From the NCBI GenBank assembly GCA_002430835.1, contig DJDA01000115.1, positions 53,672-117,671 of the forward strand: 64,000 bases of DNA, given 5' to 3'. Source of the DNA: Brevundimonas sp. UBA5936 (lineage in GTDB: Bacteria; Pseudomonadota; Alphaproteobacteria; Caulobacterales; Caulobacteraceae). The first letter of the stretch is position 1; each line of letters begins with the position of its first letter. The translations under genes were made by a program, and so were the position numbers. Shown here one piece after another: positions 23,694 to 32,397 of this stretch. Under the pieces are notes generated by a model. That model was not told the DNA's origin. It was given only the letters and a program-made list of their open reading frames with translations, and did not search any database.

Positions 23694-26480
23694 TTAGTCG
23701 GCGGTGGAGGCCGGACCATAGAGAAGGCCATTGAAGAACAGCCGGAAGGTGCCGGCAGGCTGGGCGCGCTGCAGAACTTCGACGCCGTAGACGAAGAGCT
23801 TGCCCTTGCCGATGTCGACTTCGACCACGGCCGAGGTGTCCTTCAGCAACTCCTGATGGTGCGCCCAGCCGCTGCGCAACGGCGTATCGGTGTCGAACCA
23901 GGCCACGGACTTCGCGCCTTCGCCGACGATGCGATAGGTTTGGCCATTGGAGAAGAAGACGTCAGCCTGGGCCGGCATGCCGAAGGCCAGCGGGTCGGTA
24001 TTGTCCACCTTGGCGCTCAGGATTGAACCCGGCAAGAAGAACTCAGTCGTGGCCAGGGGCCGCTGTGTTCCATTCTCTTCCTTGACCAGAGCTGGAGCGA
24101 TGGGCGCGCCCAGCAGGTGCGCCAGGCGATTGGCGCCGCCGATCGTGATGACCGAGCCGCCGTTGCGAGCGAACTCGGCGATCTGGGGGACGGTGGCGTC
24201 GGCGGTCACTTCGCCCAGCCAGTCGCGATAGGCCTCGGGGATGTCCTCGGCTTCCGGCAGCGGCCGGTTGCGTTGGTTACGATAGGCCGCGTGATTGAGC
24301 ACGGGCGTGGAGCCGTCGGTGAAGACGAGGACGTCAAATCGTTCGTTCAGGTTTCCTGCAGTGAGAGTCTGCGGATAGACCACCTCGAACGGGAACTCGT
24401 ATTCCTCGAGAAGCCAACGGGTCCAGCCAGAGCTCATAACGCCGCCATATCGGTCGACCAGGCCTACGCGGACCGGCTTCAGGGCTATGGCGCCGCCCGC
24501 CGGTTTGCGATCCACAGCATAGGCGTTGAAGCCCAGTTCACCGACCGCCGCCCGCACGGCTGCTGTGCTTTCGGGCGAAGCCGGCACCCATAAGGCGCCC
24601 GGCTGCAATTGGGCTCCGCTGACCCTGGCTCCGTTCTCCAGCCATTCGACGCTGGCCCCCGCCTTCAACAGACGGTTGGTCAAGATGAAGCTGTTGTTGA
24701 CCTCATGGGGGATGACAAAACCCGCGCGCCCCGAACCGATGACCGCCCCCGGCGGCGTGGTCAGTTGATCGTCCGCCCGCCTGAAGGGACCGTCAAAGCC
24801 ATCCAGCACGCGATCGAACGTCACACCCATCTGATAAGCCAGAGTGTATCCGGCGACATCATAAGGCAGCTTGGGCGGGCCGCCGGGGTATTCGGTGTTG
24901 TGCGGATGGTCCTGCGGCTCGAACATGTCCAGCACGTGGGGCCGGAACGCTTGAGCGGTTTTCACTACATAGGTGCCCTGCGGATAGCGCTTTCCGTTAA
25001 CGGTGAACGGGGCGCTGGCGACCTCAACGTCGACACCGCTCTTCATCAGAGCGTTGAGGAAGGCCACCGTGGTGGGCAGGTCGCGTTGTTCCGCAGGATT
25101 GATGATGAAGCCGCGCGGGTCGCGGTTCTCGGCCGTCTTCAGCACCGTATCGAACAGGCCTGCGTCGATGGCTCCGCGGTCGGTGGACGTGGCCGCCGCC
25201 TTCAGGGCGTCGATCTTCTGCGGCGTAACGGTCCAACTGTCCTCGCTGCCGCGTTCGATGCTGTTGGCGCCCATTTGATAGATGCCCATCAGCAGACGTT
25301 CGCGATTGCGCGAGGCGTAGTCGATGACGGCCCGGTTCATCGACCACTGGTAGTCGATGCTGTCCTGGAGATGCCACATCCGGGGGCTGATCGGCATGGG
25401 CTCGTCATTGCGGGCCAATTGGGTCTCGGGGATCAGCGGAATAGCTTCCGGCGTCGGCCCGCCGATGATCTCGGTCAAGATGCCGACCATGTTGTGGAAG
25501 TAGGGAGCCGACCGATACATGCCGTTGTGCCAGGTCGAGTAGGGGGCGACGCTGTCCATCCCTGATCCGGCCTTGCCTTCAGAGATCAGGCGGCTGTGCA
25601 TGACAGTGCCGACCTCGGTGGTCGTGGTCATGACCAGCGGGTCGAAGTTGTAGTTGAATGGGTCGCGAAAGGGCGGAATGAACACCACCATCCCGCGCGG
25701 GCCGGTCTGGTGCTGATTGAAGACGATCTGGGGGAACCACTCGCGATAGTGGACCCGGTTGATGTTCGCCGTCTCGGGCATCAGCGACATATAGGAGTCG
25801 CGGTTGTTATCGTGGCCGACGTACTTCTGATAGAGGCGCGGAATCGAGTCGAACTCTCGCTTCTCGGGGTCTGGGTTGCGCATGTACCAGTCAGCGACAA
25901 GCTGCAGGCCATCGGGATTGGCGTGACCGAACAGAATGATGACGTCGTCGAGCGTACGCCGCGTCTCAGCGTCGTTCTGTGTCAGCAACCGGTGGATAAT
26001 CTGAATCTGGCCCTGGGTGGTGACGGTCTCGGTGGCGTGCAAGCCGGCATCGATCCAGACGATCGCCTTGCCTTCACGAGCCAGGTCGGCGGCCTGTTCT
26101 GCTGTCAGCCCCTCGGCCCGCGCCAAACGGCGAGAAATGTCGCGGTAGCGATCTAGGTTGGCCAGGTTTTCAGGCGAGGACACGATCGCCATCCACTGGG
26201 TGCGGCCTTCGGCAGAGGTTCCGAAGCTCTGCAGCTTCATCCGGTCCGATTCGCCGGCCACGCGCTGTAGGTAGCGCTCATATTGATCGTAGTCGGCCAG
26301 AAAGTAGTCCGTGCCGGGAGGCTGGGGGAAGAAACGCTCGGGCGCTGTTACAACCGCCGAAGCCGGCGTGGCTGTAGCTGCGACCTGAGCCAAGGCAGTT
26401 GAAGCGGGCCACGCAGCGGTAAGCGCAGTGCTGGACAAAAGCGCCGCGCAAAGCCGGCTGGCGAAGGTCGTGCGGAACAT
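23694..26480 (-). CDS. Exported M14-family zinc carboxypeptidase
   Basis: A 928-residue exported metallopeptidase. It has a signal peptide (about residues 1-32, ending STALAQ). The M14 domain (about 60-400) carries the zinc-binding HxxE motif in DAGLHATETVTTQ, the family NPDG in HANPDGLQLV, and NQHQTGPRG, the likely third zinc ligand region. The remaining ~500 residues form a large C-terminal region with a class-I-amidotransferase-like look in parts (RVGLVDRYGGVMSSGWTRW, FARNGGSVITIGGANRLA), seen in other large bacterial M14 proteins. It probably trims C-terminal residues from peptides outside the cytoplasm. It is followed by a TonB receptor gene. Exact specificity is unknown. Confidence 0.93.
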   Translation of the reverse strand: MFRTTFASRLCAALLSSTALTAAWPASTALAQVAATATPASAVVTAPERFFPQPPGTDYFLADYDQYERYLQRVAGESDRMKLQSFGTSAEGRTQWMAIVSSPENLANLDRYRDISRRLARAEGLTAEQAADLAREGKAIVWIDAGLHATETVTTQGQIQIIHRLLTQNDAETRRTLDDVIILFGHANPDGLQLVADWYMRNPDPEKREFDSIPRLYQKYVGHDNNRDSYMSLMPETANINRVHYREWFPQIVFNQHQTGPRGMVVFIPPFRDPFNYNFDPLVMTTTTEVGTVMHSRLISEGKAGSGMDSVAPYSTWHNGMYRSAPYFHNMVGILTEIIGGPTPEAIPLIPETQLARNDEPMPISPRMWHLQDSIDYQWSMNRAVIDYASRNRERLLMGIYQMGANSIERGSEDSWTVTPQKIDALKAAATSTDRGAIDAGLFDTVLKTAENRDPRGFIINPAEQRDLPTTVAFLNALMKSGVDVEVASAPFTVNGKRYPQGTYVVKTAQAFRPHVLDMFEPQDHPHNTEYPGGPPKLPYDVAGYTLAYQMGVTFDRVLDGFDGPFRRADDQLTTPPGAVIGSGRAGFVIPHEVNNSFILTNRLLKAGASVEWLENGARVSGAQLQPGALWVPASPESTAAVRAAVGELGFNAYAVDRKPAGGAIALKPVRVGLVDRYGGVMSSGWTRWLLEEYEFPFEVVYPQTLTAGNLNERFDVLVFTDGSTPVLNHAAYRNQRNRPLPEAEDIPEAYRDWLGEVTADATVPQIAEFARNGGSVITIGGANRLAHLLGAPIAPALVKEENGTQRPLATTEFFLPGSILSAKVDNTDPLAFGMPAQADVFFSNGQTYRIVGEGAKSVAWFDTDTPLRSGWAHHQELLKDTSAVVEVDIGKGKLFVYGVEVLQRAQPAGTFRLFFNGLLYGPASTAD

Positions 26481-27009
26481 CGATTTCCCCCAATACGATC
26501 GCTCGAAACACCCAGAGCGTCACGACAGGGTTGGACAAAAATCCGCCTTGTGAAAGACATAATTGCTTTGGAAACGAAAATTTATTGCTAAAACAAGGAA
26601 AAAATAGGGGTAATGAGGTGAAAAAAGCGCGAGAAAAGTTATATTTCGACTTAGTTTCTCCATAACTATGGCCGTCAGAGGCGAATGATCTACATCTGGG
26701 GGCTTGATTATCGCTTTCACGAAACACCGGCCGAACAAGCGCCGCGCGCACGGGCGCCGCGGAATCTGTGAGCCCGGATCAATGGAGCGGCGAACTGTCG
26801 ATCCGCGCTGGCGCTTCACAATGAGAGCCATCCCAGGCAATTGCTTGGAGAGGAACTTCGTCGATCCGATCAAGAGCAACTTCAGTCGCATTCAGCGCGG
26901 GCGCGTGAACGCCAAGCATGGCGCCTCTTCGTGTCTTGAAATGGGGTTGGTATTTGCCCGGGGGGGCAGCCATCAGCCCCGTAGCGAGAGACGAGCTATG
27001 CGGGGTATG
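26481..27009. other. 529-base region without a convincing gene, partly AT-rich
   Basis: Bases ~26560-26690 are clearly AT-richer than the surroundings (runs of A/T such as AACAAGGAAAAAATAGGGG) and probably include the promoter of the M14 gene. Bases 26700-27000 have ordinary composition but only open frames without recognisable similarity; one plus-strand frame runs into the tRNA gene and cannot be real. A degenerate gene or remnant of integration next to the tRNA is possible but not shown. Confidence 0.4.
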
Positions 27010-27099
27010 TGGCGGACAGGGTGGGATTCGAACCCACGGTAGGCTTCCACCTACGGCGGTTTTCAAGACCGCTGCCTTAAACCACTCGGCCACCTGTCC
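27010..27099 (-). tRNA. tRNA-Ser (anticodon UGA)
   Basis: A 90-base tRNA on the minus strand with a long variable arm as in class II tRNAs. Acceptor stem GGACAGG / CCTGTCC, D-arm with GCCGAGTGGTTTAAGGC, anticodon stem GCGGT/ACCGC around loop CTTGAAA (anticodon TGA), T-arm with GGTTCGAATCC, and an encoded 3' CCA. It decodes UCA (and other UCN) serine codons. Confidence 0.97.
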
Positions 27100-27164
27100 C
27101 ACGCGAGTCGGCTCGCGTTCGCCTGTGCATAGCGGCAAGGCGGGCGTGACCCAAGCGGAAAGCG

Positions 27165-28103
27165 TCAGGCGCGGCCGGCCTTCGACACTGCGCCTGATCG
27201 CGTGACCAGCCAGATGCCGGCGCAGACTAGAACCAGTGCGATCAGATAGCTCCAGCGCAACACGGATTCTCCCAGGAAAAGCGCCGACAGCGATACGCCG
27301 AAGACCGGGATCAGGAAGTTAAACGCCGCGATCATTCCCACCGGGTTGTGCTTCAACAGCAGGCTCCACACCGCAAAGGCCACTGAGGAGAGCAGAGCCA
27401 GATAGAGCAGCAGCGCGCTCGACGTCAGGTCGAAACCCTGCAGCTCTCCGCCCATCACCATGCCTGCAGCCGTCAGAATCAGGCCGCCGACAAACAGCTG
27501 CCAGCCGGTCATCACCATGGGGTCGAGGCTGCGTGACAGCCGCTTGCCGTAGATGGAGGCCGCCGCCAGGACGAAAGCCGCGATCACGATGAAACCTTCG
27601 CCCAGCAGGGTGAAGTCGAAGCCGAGCGCGCCGCCGCCCAGGTTGACCACGACCACGCCCATGAAGCCGATCACGCAGCCCAGCGCCTTGCGGCCGCTCA
27701 GTCGGTCGTCCGCATAGATGAAATGGGCCAGCACGACGCTGAAGAAGACGCTGGTCGCGTTCATGATCGAGGATTTGACGCCTGATGCATGGGCCAGGCC
27801 GATATAGAAGAAGACGTATTGGATGGCCGTCTGGGTCAGCCCAAGCAGGGCGACCTGCCCCGCCTGACGACGGCTCATCGCCAGAACAGGCTTCTTCATC
27901 GCCATGGCGACGATCAGCAGGATCGCCCCGGCCAGGGCGAAGCGCCACCCTGCAAACAACAACTGACTGGCGATGTCGGTCGGCGCGACCTTCAGAAGGG
28001 CGTAGCCGCTTTTAACGGCCGGAAAGGCGCTGCCCCACAGCGCGCAACACAGGGTGGCGAGAAGGAAGACTCCTGTGCGGGTCTTGTACAGGGAGGGGTT
28101 CAA
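27165..28103 (-). CDS. DMT-superfamily (EamA) transporter
   Basis: A 312-residue inner-membrane protein with about ten helices arranged as two EamA repeats. Seen: ATLCCALWGSAFPAVKSGYA in helix 1, the repeat ends YVFFYIGLAHASGVKSSIMN and AVWSLLLKHNPVGMIAAFNF, LIPVFGVSLSALFLGE, and a C-terminal basic tail. The family exports amino acids, nucleosides or other metabolites; the substrate is not predictable. The only N-terminal start that keeps helix 1 is a TTG at 28103 with a poor ribosome site, so the exact start is uncertain. Divergent from rlpA. Confidence 0.9.
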   Translation of the reverse strand: MNPSLYKTRTGVFLLATLCCALWGSAFPAVKSGYALLKVAPTDIASQLLFAGWRFALAGAILLIVAMAMKKPVLAMSRRQAGQVALLGLTQTAIQYVFFYIGLAHASGVKSSIMNATSVFFSVVLAHFIYADDRLSGRKALGCVIGFMGVVVVNLGGGALGFDFTLLGEGFIVIAAFVLAAASIYGKRLSRSLDPMVMTGWQLFVGGLILTAAGMVMGGELQGFDLTSSALLLYLALLSSVAFAVWSLLLKHNPVGMIAAFNFLIPVFGVSLSALFLGESVLRWSYLIALVLVCAGIWLVTRSGAVSKAGRA

Positions 28104-28235
28104 GGCGCGGTTCTGACGTTCAGCCGGGGGGAGGGGCTTTGTCGCAAGGCCATACGCGCAAACGGGACGTTAACCAAACCGGAAACCTCCGCCGTTAATT
28201 TCGCCCAATCCATAGTCGGCCGGAGTAAAAGCAAC

Positions 28236-29135
28236 ATGTGGGCGAGACTGCTGAAGGGCGCGATGATCGCCGCCGCCTTCTCGACCCTGGCGGCGTGCGC
28301 CAGCTTGGGCGGCAAGCGCGATGCGCCGATCGGCGCGCCCGTCGTGACCGATCCGGCTCCGATCGTTTCGGGCACCATGCGTCCCTATCAGATCCGCGGT
28401 CGCTGGTACCATCCGAAGGAACAGCCCAACTATGACGAGGTGGGGCAGGCGTCCTGGTACGGCAGCTATCATCACGGGCGTTCAACCTCGACCGGCGAAC
28501 GGTTCGACATGAACGGCCTGACCGCCGCCCATAAGACCCTGCCTCTGCCCAGTCTGGTCGAGGTGACGAACCGCGCCAATGGGCGCCGGGTCATATTGCG
28601 CGTCAATGATCGCGGACCCTTTGTCGATAACCGCATCATCGACCTGTCGCGCGGCGCCGCCGAGGAACTGGGCCTCCTGCAGCAAGGCGTGGGGGACGTG
28701 CGCGTCCGTTATGTCGGCCCTGCGCCGCGCCAGGGTGGAGGTACAGTCTTGCGCCGTGCTGAAGCCGGCGCCGCGCCACAACCTCATCCTCAACCTGTTC
28801 GACCTCAGGTCCAGGCCCAATCCCAAGGTCCGCGTCCCTATTACGACTCTGCGCCGTCTCAGGCCCAACCCGTTGCACAGCCCACGTACACGGCGACGCA
28901 ACCGCCGGTGTCGAGCGCCTATTGGGTCCAGGCCGGCGCCTATTCTGACCGTCGCGGCGCAGACCAGGTCGCACGACGCCTCGGCGACAAGGCCGTGGTG
29001 CAGAACATCGACAGGAACGGCCGGCCGCTTTTCCGAGTCGTGGTTGGTCCCTGGCCTGATGCGGGAGCTGCCGAAAGGGCTCGTCAGGCCGTCATGGCGC
29101 GCGGCTTTGACGATGCCTTGTTGATAGGCGGCTGA
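28236..29135 (+). CDS. rlpA: Septal-ring lytic transglycosylase / rare lipoprotein A (RlpA), SPOR domain
   Basis: A 299-residue lipoprotein. The N-terminal signal ends in a lipobox with Cys21 (STLAACASLGG). The double-psi beta-barrel domain (about residues 65-165) has VGQASWYGSYHHGRSTSTGE, THKTLPLPSLVEVTN-like sequence and NDRGPFVDNRIIDLSRGAAE with the catalytic-region Asp. A Pro/Gln-rich linker (about 185-225) leads to a C-terminal SPOR domain (about 225-299: YWVQAGAYSDRRGADQVARR) that binds denuded septal peptidoglycan. The ATG at 28236 follows GGAG. It likely acts at the division septum in the outer membrane. Confidence 0.93.
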   Translation: MWARLLKGAMIAAAFSTLAACASLGGKRDAPIGAPVVTDPAPIVSGTMRPYQIRGRWYHPKEQPNYDEVGQASWYGSYHHGRSTSTGERFDMNGLTAAHKTLPLPSLVEVTNRANGRRVILRVNDRGPFVDNRIIDLSRGAAEELGLLQQGVGDVRVRYVGPAPRQGGGTVLRRAEAGAAPQPHPQPVRPQVQAQSQGPRPYYDSAPSQAQPVAQPTYTATQPPVSSAYWVQAGAYSDRRGADQVARRLGDKAVVQNIDRNGRPLFRVVVGPWPDAGAAERARQAVMARGFDDALLIGG

Positions 29136-29175
29136 ACGGGCTTGCTTCCCGCGCCTCGCTCGCCATTGTGCGCGG

Positions 29176-29802
29176 GTGCAGCGAGGCAGATTCATCACTT
29201 TCGAAGGCGGCGAGGGCGCCGGCAAGACGACCCAGGCGCGCCTGCTGGTCGACCGCTTGCGCGCGCTGGGCCTCGACGTGCTCCAGACGCGCGAACCCGG
29301 CGGATCGCCGGGAGCTGAAGAAATCCGCAACATCGCCGTGTCGGGCGAGGCTGATCGCTGGTCGGCGCGCACAGAGACCCTGCTGATGTATGCGGCCCGC
29401 TCGGACCATCTGGAGCGGACGATTCTACCTGCGCTTGAGGCTGGGCGCTGGGTGGTCTGCGATCGGTTCGCCGATTCCAGCCGCGTCTACCAAGGCGCAG
29501 GCGGCGGGACGCCGGAAAGCCTGATCGAAGCGCTGGACGACGCCGTGGTCAACGGCGACCAGCCGGACTTGACCCTGGTGTTCGACCTGCCGGTCGAGGT
29601 CGGTCTGGATCGGGCCTTCGGGCGCGGCCTGTTCGAAACCCGGTTCGAATCCAAGGGCCTGACCTTCCATCAGAAACTGCGCGACGGCTTCCTTCAGGTG
29701 GCCGAGCGTCATCCCGAGCGTTGCGTCGTTCTTGATGCGACGGGCGAGGTCGACGACGTCTCAGCCCGGCTGTGGGCCGTGGTGGAGGAGCGGCTGCTTT
29801 GA
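29176..29802 (+). CDS. tmk: Thymidylate kinase
   Basis: A 208-residue kinase that phosphorylates dTMP to dTDP. P-loop TFEGGEGAGKTTQ at residues 8-20, the TREPGGSPGAEEIR substrate loop, CDRFADSSRVYQG, and DLTLVFDLPVEVGL. Starts with GTG at 29176, 40 bases after rlpA. Its stop overlaps the start of holB by four bases (TTGA), a common tmk-holB arrangement. Confidence 0.96.
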   Translation: MQRGRFITFEGGEGAGKTTQARLLVDRLRALGLDVLQTREPGGSPGAEEIRNIAVSGEADRWSARTETLLMYAARSDHLERTILPALEAGRWVVCDRFADSSRVYQGAGGGTPESLIEALDDAVVNGDQPDLTLVFDLPVEVGLDRAFGRGLFETRFESKGLTFHQKLRDGFLQVAERHPERCVVLDATGEVDDVSARLWAVVEERLL

Positions 29803-30779
29803 GCGAGCATCCGCGTGACCGTTTCGACCTGATCGCCGACATCCAGGCCGAGGAAGCCTTTCTGGACGCGCTGAACCGAGGGCGGCTGCACCACGCCTGG
29901 CTGTTGTGCGGGGTCGAGGGATCAGGCAAGGCCAGCTTCGCCTATCGGGCCGCCCGTCGACTTCTAGGGGCCGCGCCGGACCCGTCGCGCGGGCCGCTGG
30001 GCGCCGCGCCGCACGACCCCGTCAGTCGTCTGGTGTCCGCCCAGGCTCACCCGGATCTGCTGGTGCTGGAGCGCGCAGTCGAGGGCGGCAAGCTGAAGCG
30101 CGCCATCTCTGTCGATCAGGCTCGCGACCTGCCCGAGTTCTTCGCCAAGAGCCCGTCTCAGGCCCGGCACCGCGTCGCCATCATCGATGCGGCGGACGAC
30201 TTGAACATCAACGCCGCCAACGCCTTGTTGAAAATTCTTGAGGAACCGCCTGAAAGCGGCGTGCTCTTCCTGGTCACCCATGCGCCGGGCCGATTGCTGG
30301 CCACCATCCGCTCTCGCTGTCGGCGGCTGACCTTCCCGGTTTGGCCTGAGGCGCGTCTGGCCGATCTGGTGCGTCAACGCACCGGCGTGTCCGCAGATGA
30401 GGCCTTGGCCGCGGCGGTTATGGCTGGGGGCTCGCCCGGCGCGGCTCTGGATCTGGCGTCGGGCGCCATGACCGAGGTCGACCGTCTCGCCCGCGCCTGG
30501 ATCGATGGACCTGAGATTGATCGCGCAGAACAACTGGCCATCGCCGATGGCTTCCGCGGCGCTGAGGGGCAGGCGCGGTTCGAGGCCCTGATGGATCGCC
30601 TGATCGCAGCGGTGAAACGGCGGGCCGTCGACTCTGGCGGCCGCGAAGGCGCACGCTGGGCCGAGCTTTGGGGGCGGCTGTCCGACCTGCCCGATCGCGC
30701 CATCGGGCTGAATCTTGATAAGGGAGACGTCCTGGCCGGAGCCTTGGCCGACATCGCCCGCACGAAAGCCGCCGCCTGA
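29799..30779 (+). CDS. holB: DNA polymerase III subunit delta'
   Basis: A 326-residue clamp-loader subunit. Seen: LHHAWLLCGVEGSGKASFAY (P-loop region, about residues 34-50), PDLLVLERAVEGGKLKRAIS and VDQARDLPEFF, IIDAADDLNINAANALLKIL and EEPPESGVLFLVTH, then LLATIRSRCRRLTF, all typical of HolB in alphaproteobacteria. The TTG at 29799 shares bases with the tmk stop and has GGAGGAG about eight bases upstream, so translation is coupled. It is followed by tatD after one base. Confidence 0.95.
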   Translation: MSEHPRDRFDLIADIQAEEAFLDALNRGRLHHAWLLCGVEGSGKASFAYRAARRLLGAAPDPSRGPLGAAPHDPVSRLVSAQAHPDLLVLERAVEGGKLKRAISVDQARDLPEFFAKSPSQARHRVAIIDAADDLNINAANALLKILEEPPESGVLFLVTHAPGRLLATIRSRCRRLTFPVWPEARLADLVRQRTGVSADEALAAAVMAGGSPGAALDLASGAMTEVDRLARAWIDGPEIDRAEQLAIADGFRGAEGQARFEALMDRLIAAVKRRAVDSGGREGARWAELWGRLSDLPDRAIGLNLDKGDVLAGALADIARTKAAA

Positions 30780-30780
30780 T

Positions 30781-31566
30781 ATGCTCATCGACAGTCACGT
30801 CAACCTGCACGCCCCCCAGTTCGACGAGGATCGCGAGGCGGTGATCGACCGTGCGCGCCAGGCGGGCGTGCGGCTGATGGTCGAGATTTCCGACAAGCTG
30901 TCGACCTTCGAGGCGACGCACGCCCTGGCGATGAACAATGCCGACATCTGGTGCACGGTCGGCGTCCATCCGCACGAGGCCAAGGACTACGCCGACCTGA
31001 CCGTGGATCACCTGGTTGAGCTGGCGGATCGCCCGCGCGTCATCGGCATCGGCGAATGCGGCCTAGACTTCCACTATGACCTCAGCCCGCGCGATGTTCA
31101 GGCGGCGGTCTTCCGTCAGCACATCGAGGCGGCGCGCCGCACTAACCTGCCTCTCGTGGTCCATACGCGCGAAGCCGATGAGATCATGGCCGACATCCTG
31201 CGCGAAGAGCACAGCCGCGCGCCGTTCAAGCTCCTGATGCACTGCTATACCAGCGGTCTGGAACTGGCTGAAACTGCGATGGAACTGGACGCCTGGTTCT
31301 CGGTTTCAGGCATCGCCACCTTCAAGGCGGCCGAGGAGGTGAGGGAGGTCATCCGTCGGATGCCTGAGGATCGCATCATCGTTGAAACCGACTGCCCCTA
31401 CCTGGCGCCCATCCCGCATCGTGGTCGCCGGAATGAACCCGCCTATGTCGGTCTGGTGCTGGAAAAACTGGCTGAGATACGCGGTTGGACGCCTGAACAA
31501 GCCGATCAGTTGACGACCGACGCCTTCTTCAGCCTGTTCGACCGCATTCCCAAGCCCGCCGAATGA
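30781..31566 (+). CDS. TatD-family metal-dependent hydrolase (DNase-like)
   Basis: A 261-residue TIM-barrel hydrolase. The first metal motif reads DSHVNLH, with Asn where YcfH/YjjV-type proteins have the second His of HxH, closer to TatD proper (GVNL). The other ligand motifs are intact: VGVHPHEAKDY, IGECGLDFHYD (Glu), VVHTREA (His), LMHCYTSG (His) and VETDCPYLAP (Asp). Starts one base after the holB stop and overlaps the next gene by four bases (ATGA). Relatives act as 3'-5' exonucleases or in DNA damage handling. Confidence 0.93.
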   Translation: MLIDSHVNLHAPQFDEDREAVIDRARQAGVRLMVEISDKLSTFEATHALAMNNADIWCTVGVHPHEAKDYADLTVDHLVELADRPRVIGIGECGLDFHYDLSPRDVQAAVFRQHIEAARRTNLPLVVHTREADEIMADILREEHSRAPFKLLMHCYTSGLELAETAMELDAWFSVSGIATFKAAEEVREVIRRMPEDRIIVETDCPYLAPIPHRGRRNEPAYVGLVLEKLAEIRGWTPEQADQLTTDAFFSLFDRIPKPAE

Positions 31567-32372
31567 GCGGGCAGGGCGAGTTGGAAGTCGTCATTCTCGG
31601 CTGCGGCTCGTCCGGCGGCGTGCCGCGTGGCGATGGCGACTGGGGCGACTGCGACCCGGCCGAACCACGCAATCGGCGCACCCGTTGCTCCATGTTGGCG
31701 CGCCGCCATGGCCCAAACGGCGTTACCAGCGTGGTGATCGACACCTCGCCCGACTTCCGCCAGCAGATGCTGGCCGCTGAGGTCCGTCATGTCGACGCGG
31801 TTCTCTACACTCATGACCATGCGGATCAGACACACGGCATCGACGACCTTCGCGTTTTCGCCGCCCACGCGCGTCGACGCATTCCCGCCTGGATGGATGC
31901 GGCCACCCACCACGCCCTGACGCGGCGCTTCGACTACATCTTTGAGAGCCACCACGGCTATCCGGCCATCATCGAGGCCCATCGTCTTCCGCCGCACGGC
32001 CAGTCGTGGGAAGTGGAGGGGCCCGGCGGTCCCATCCCCGTCATGACTTTCGATCAGATGCACGGGCCGATCCGCTCGGTCGGATACCGCCTGGGGTCCG
32101 TCGCCTATTCAAGCGACGTCTCAGGTGTGGACGACGCGGCTCTGGAAGCCGTACGCGGCGCTCAGCTATGGATCATCGACGCGCTGCGCTACACGCCGCA
32201 TCCAACCCATGCTCACGTCGATCTAGCCCTGGAGTGGATCGCACGCGCAGAGGTTTCCAAAGCCGTGCTGACCAATCTTCATATAGATTTGGATTACAAC
32301 GCCTTGTCTCGGTCTCTTCCCTCGAATGTCGAGGTGGCGTTTGATGGCTGGCGAGGAAATTTCGCTCTTTGA
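31563..32372 (+). CDS. MBL-fold metallo-hydrolase (PhnP-like)
   Basis: A 269-residue metallo-beta-lactamase-fold protein. N-terminal LEVVILGCGSSGGVPR is typical of PhnP/lactonase-like members. The metal motif is THDHADQTHGIDD, with Gln where the canonical HxHxDH has a final His. Other elements: VVIDTSPDFRQQML, SVAYSSDVSGVDDAA and THAHVDLALEW. It shares an operon with tmk, holB and tatD; the tatD-MBL pairing is widespread in bacteria. Substrate is unknown (a cyclic phosphate or other phosphodiester is possible). Confidence 0.9.
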   Translation: MSGQGELEVVILGCGSSGGVPRGDGDWGDCDPAEPRNRRTRCSMLARRHGPNGVTSVVIDTSPDFRQQMLAAEVRHVDAVLYTHDHADQTHGIDDLRVFAAHARRRIPAWMDAATHHALTRRFDYIFESHHGYPAIIEAHRLPPHGQSWEVEGPGGPIPVMTFDQMHGPIRSVGYRLGSVAYSSDVSGVDDAALEAVRGAQLWIIDALRYTPHPTHAHVDLALEWIARAEVSKAVLTNLHIDLDYNALSRSLPSNVEVAFDGWRGNFAL

Positions 32373-32397
32373 GGGGTGCCGCGAGTAGGGCGCCCGA

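Noticed and set aside
26520..26891. A 123-codon minus-strand frame in the AT-rich gap
   Set aside because: No ribosome site or domain; mixed composition changes abruptly in the middle.
26704..27042. A 112-codon plus-strand frame ending in the tRNA gene
   Set aside because: Its last codons read through tRNA-Ser antisense and give the familiar false ending TGWDSNPR; no domain.
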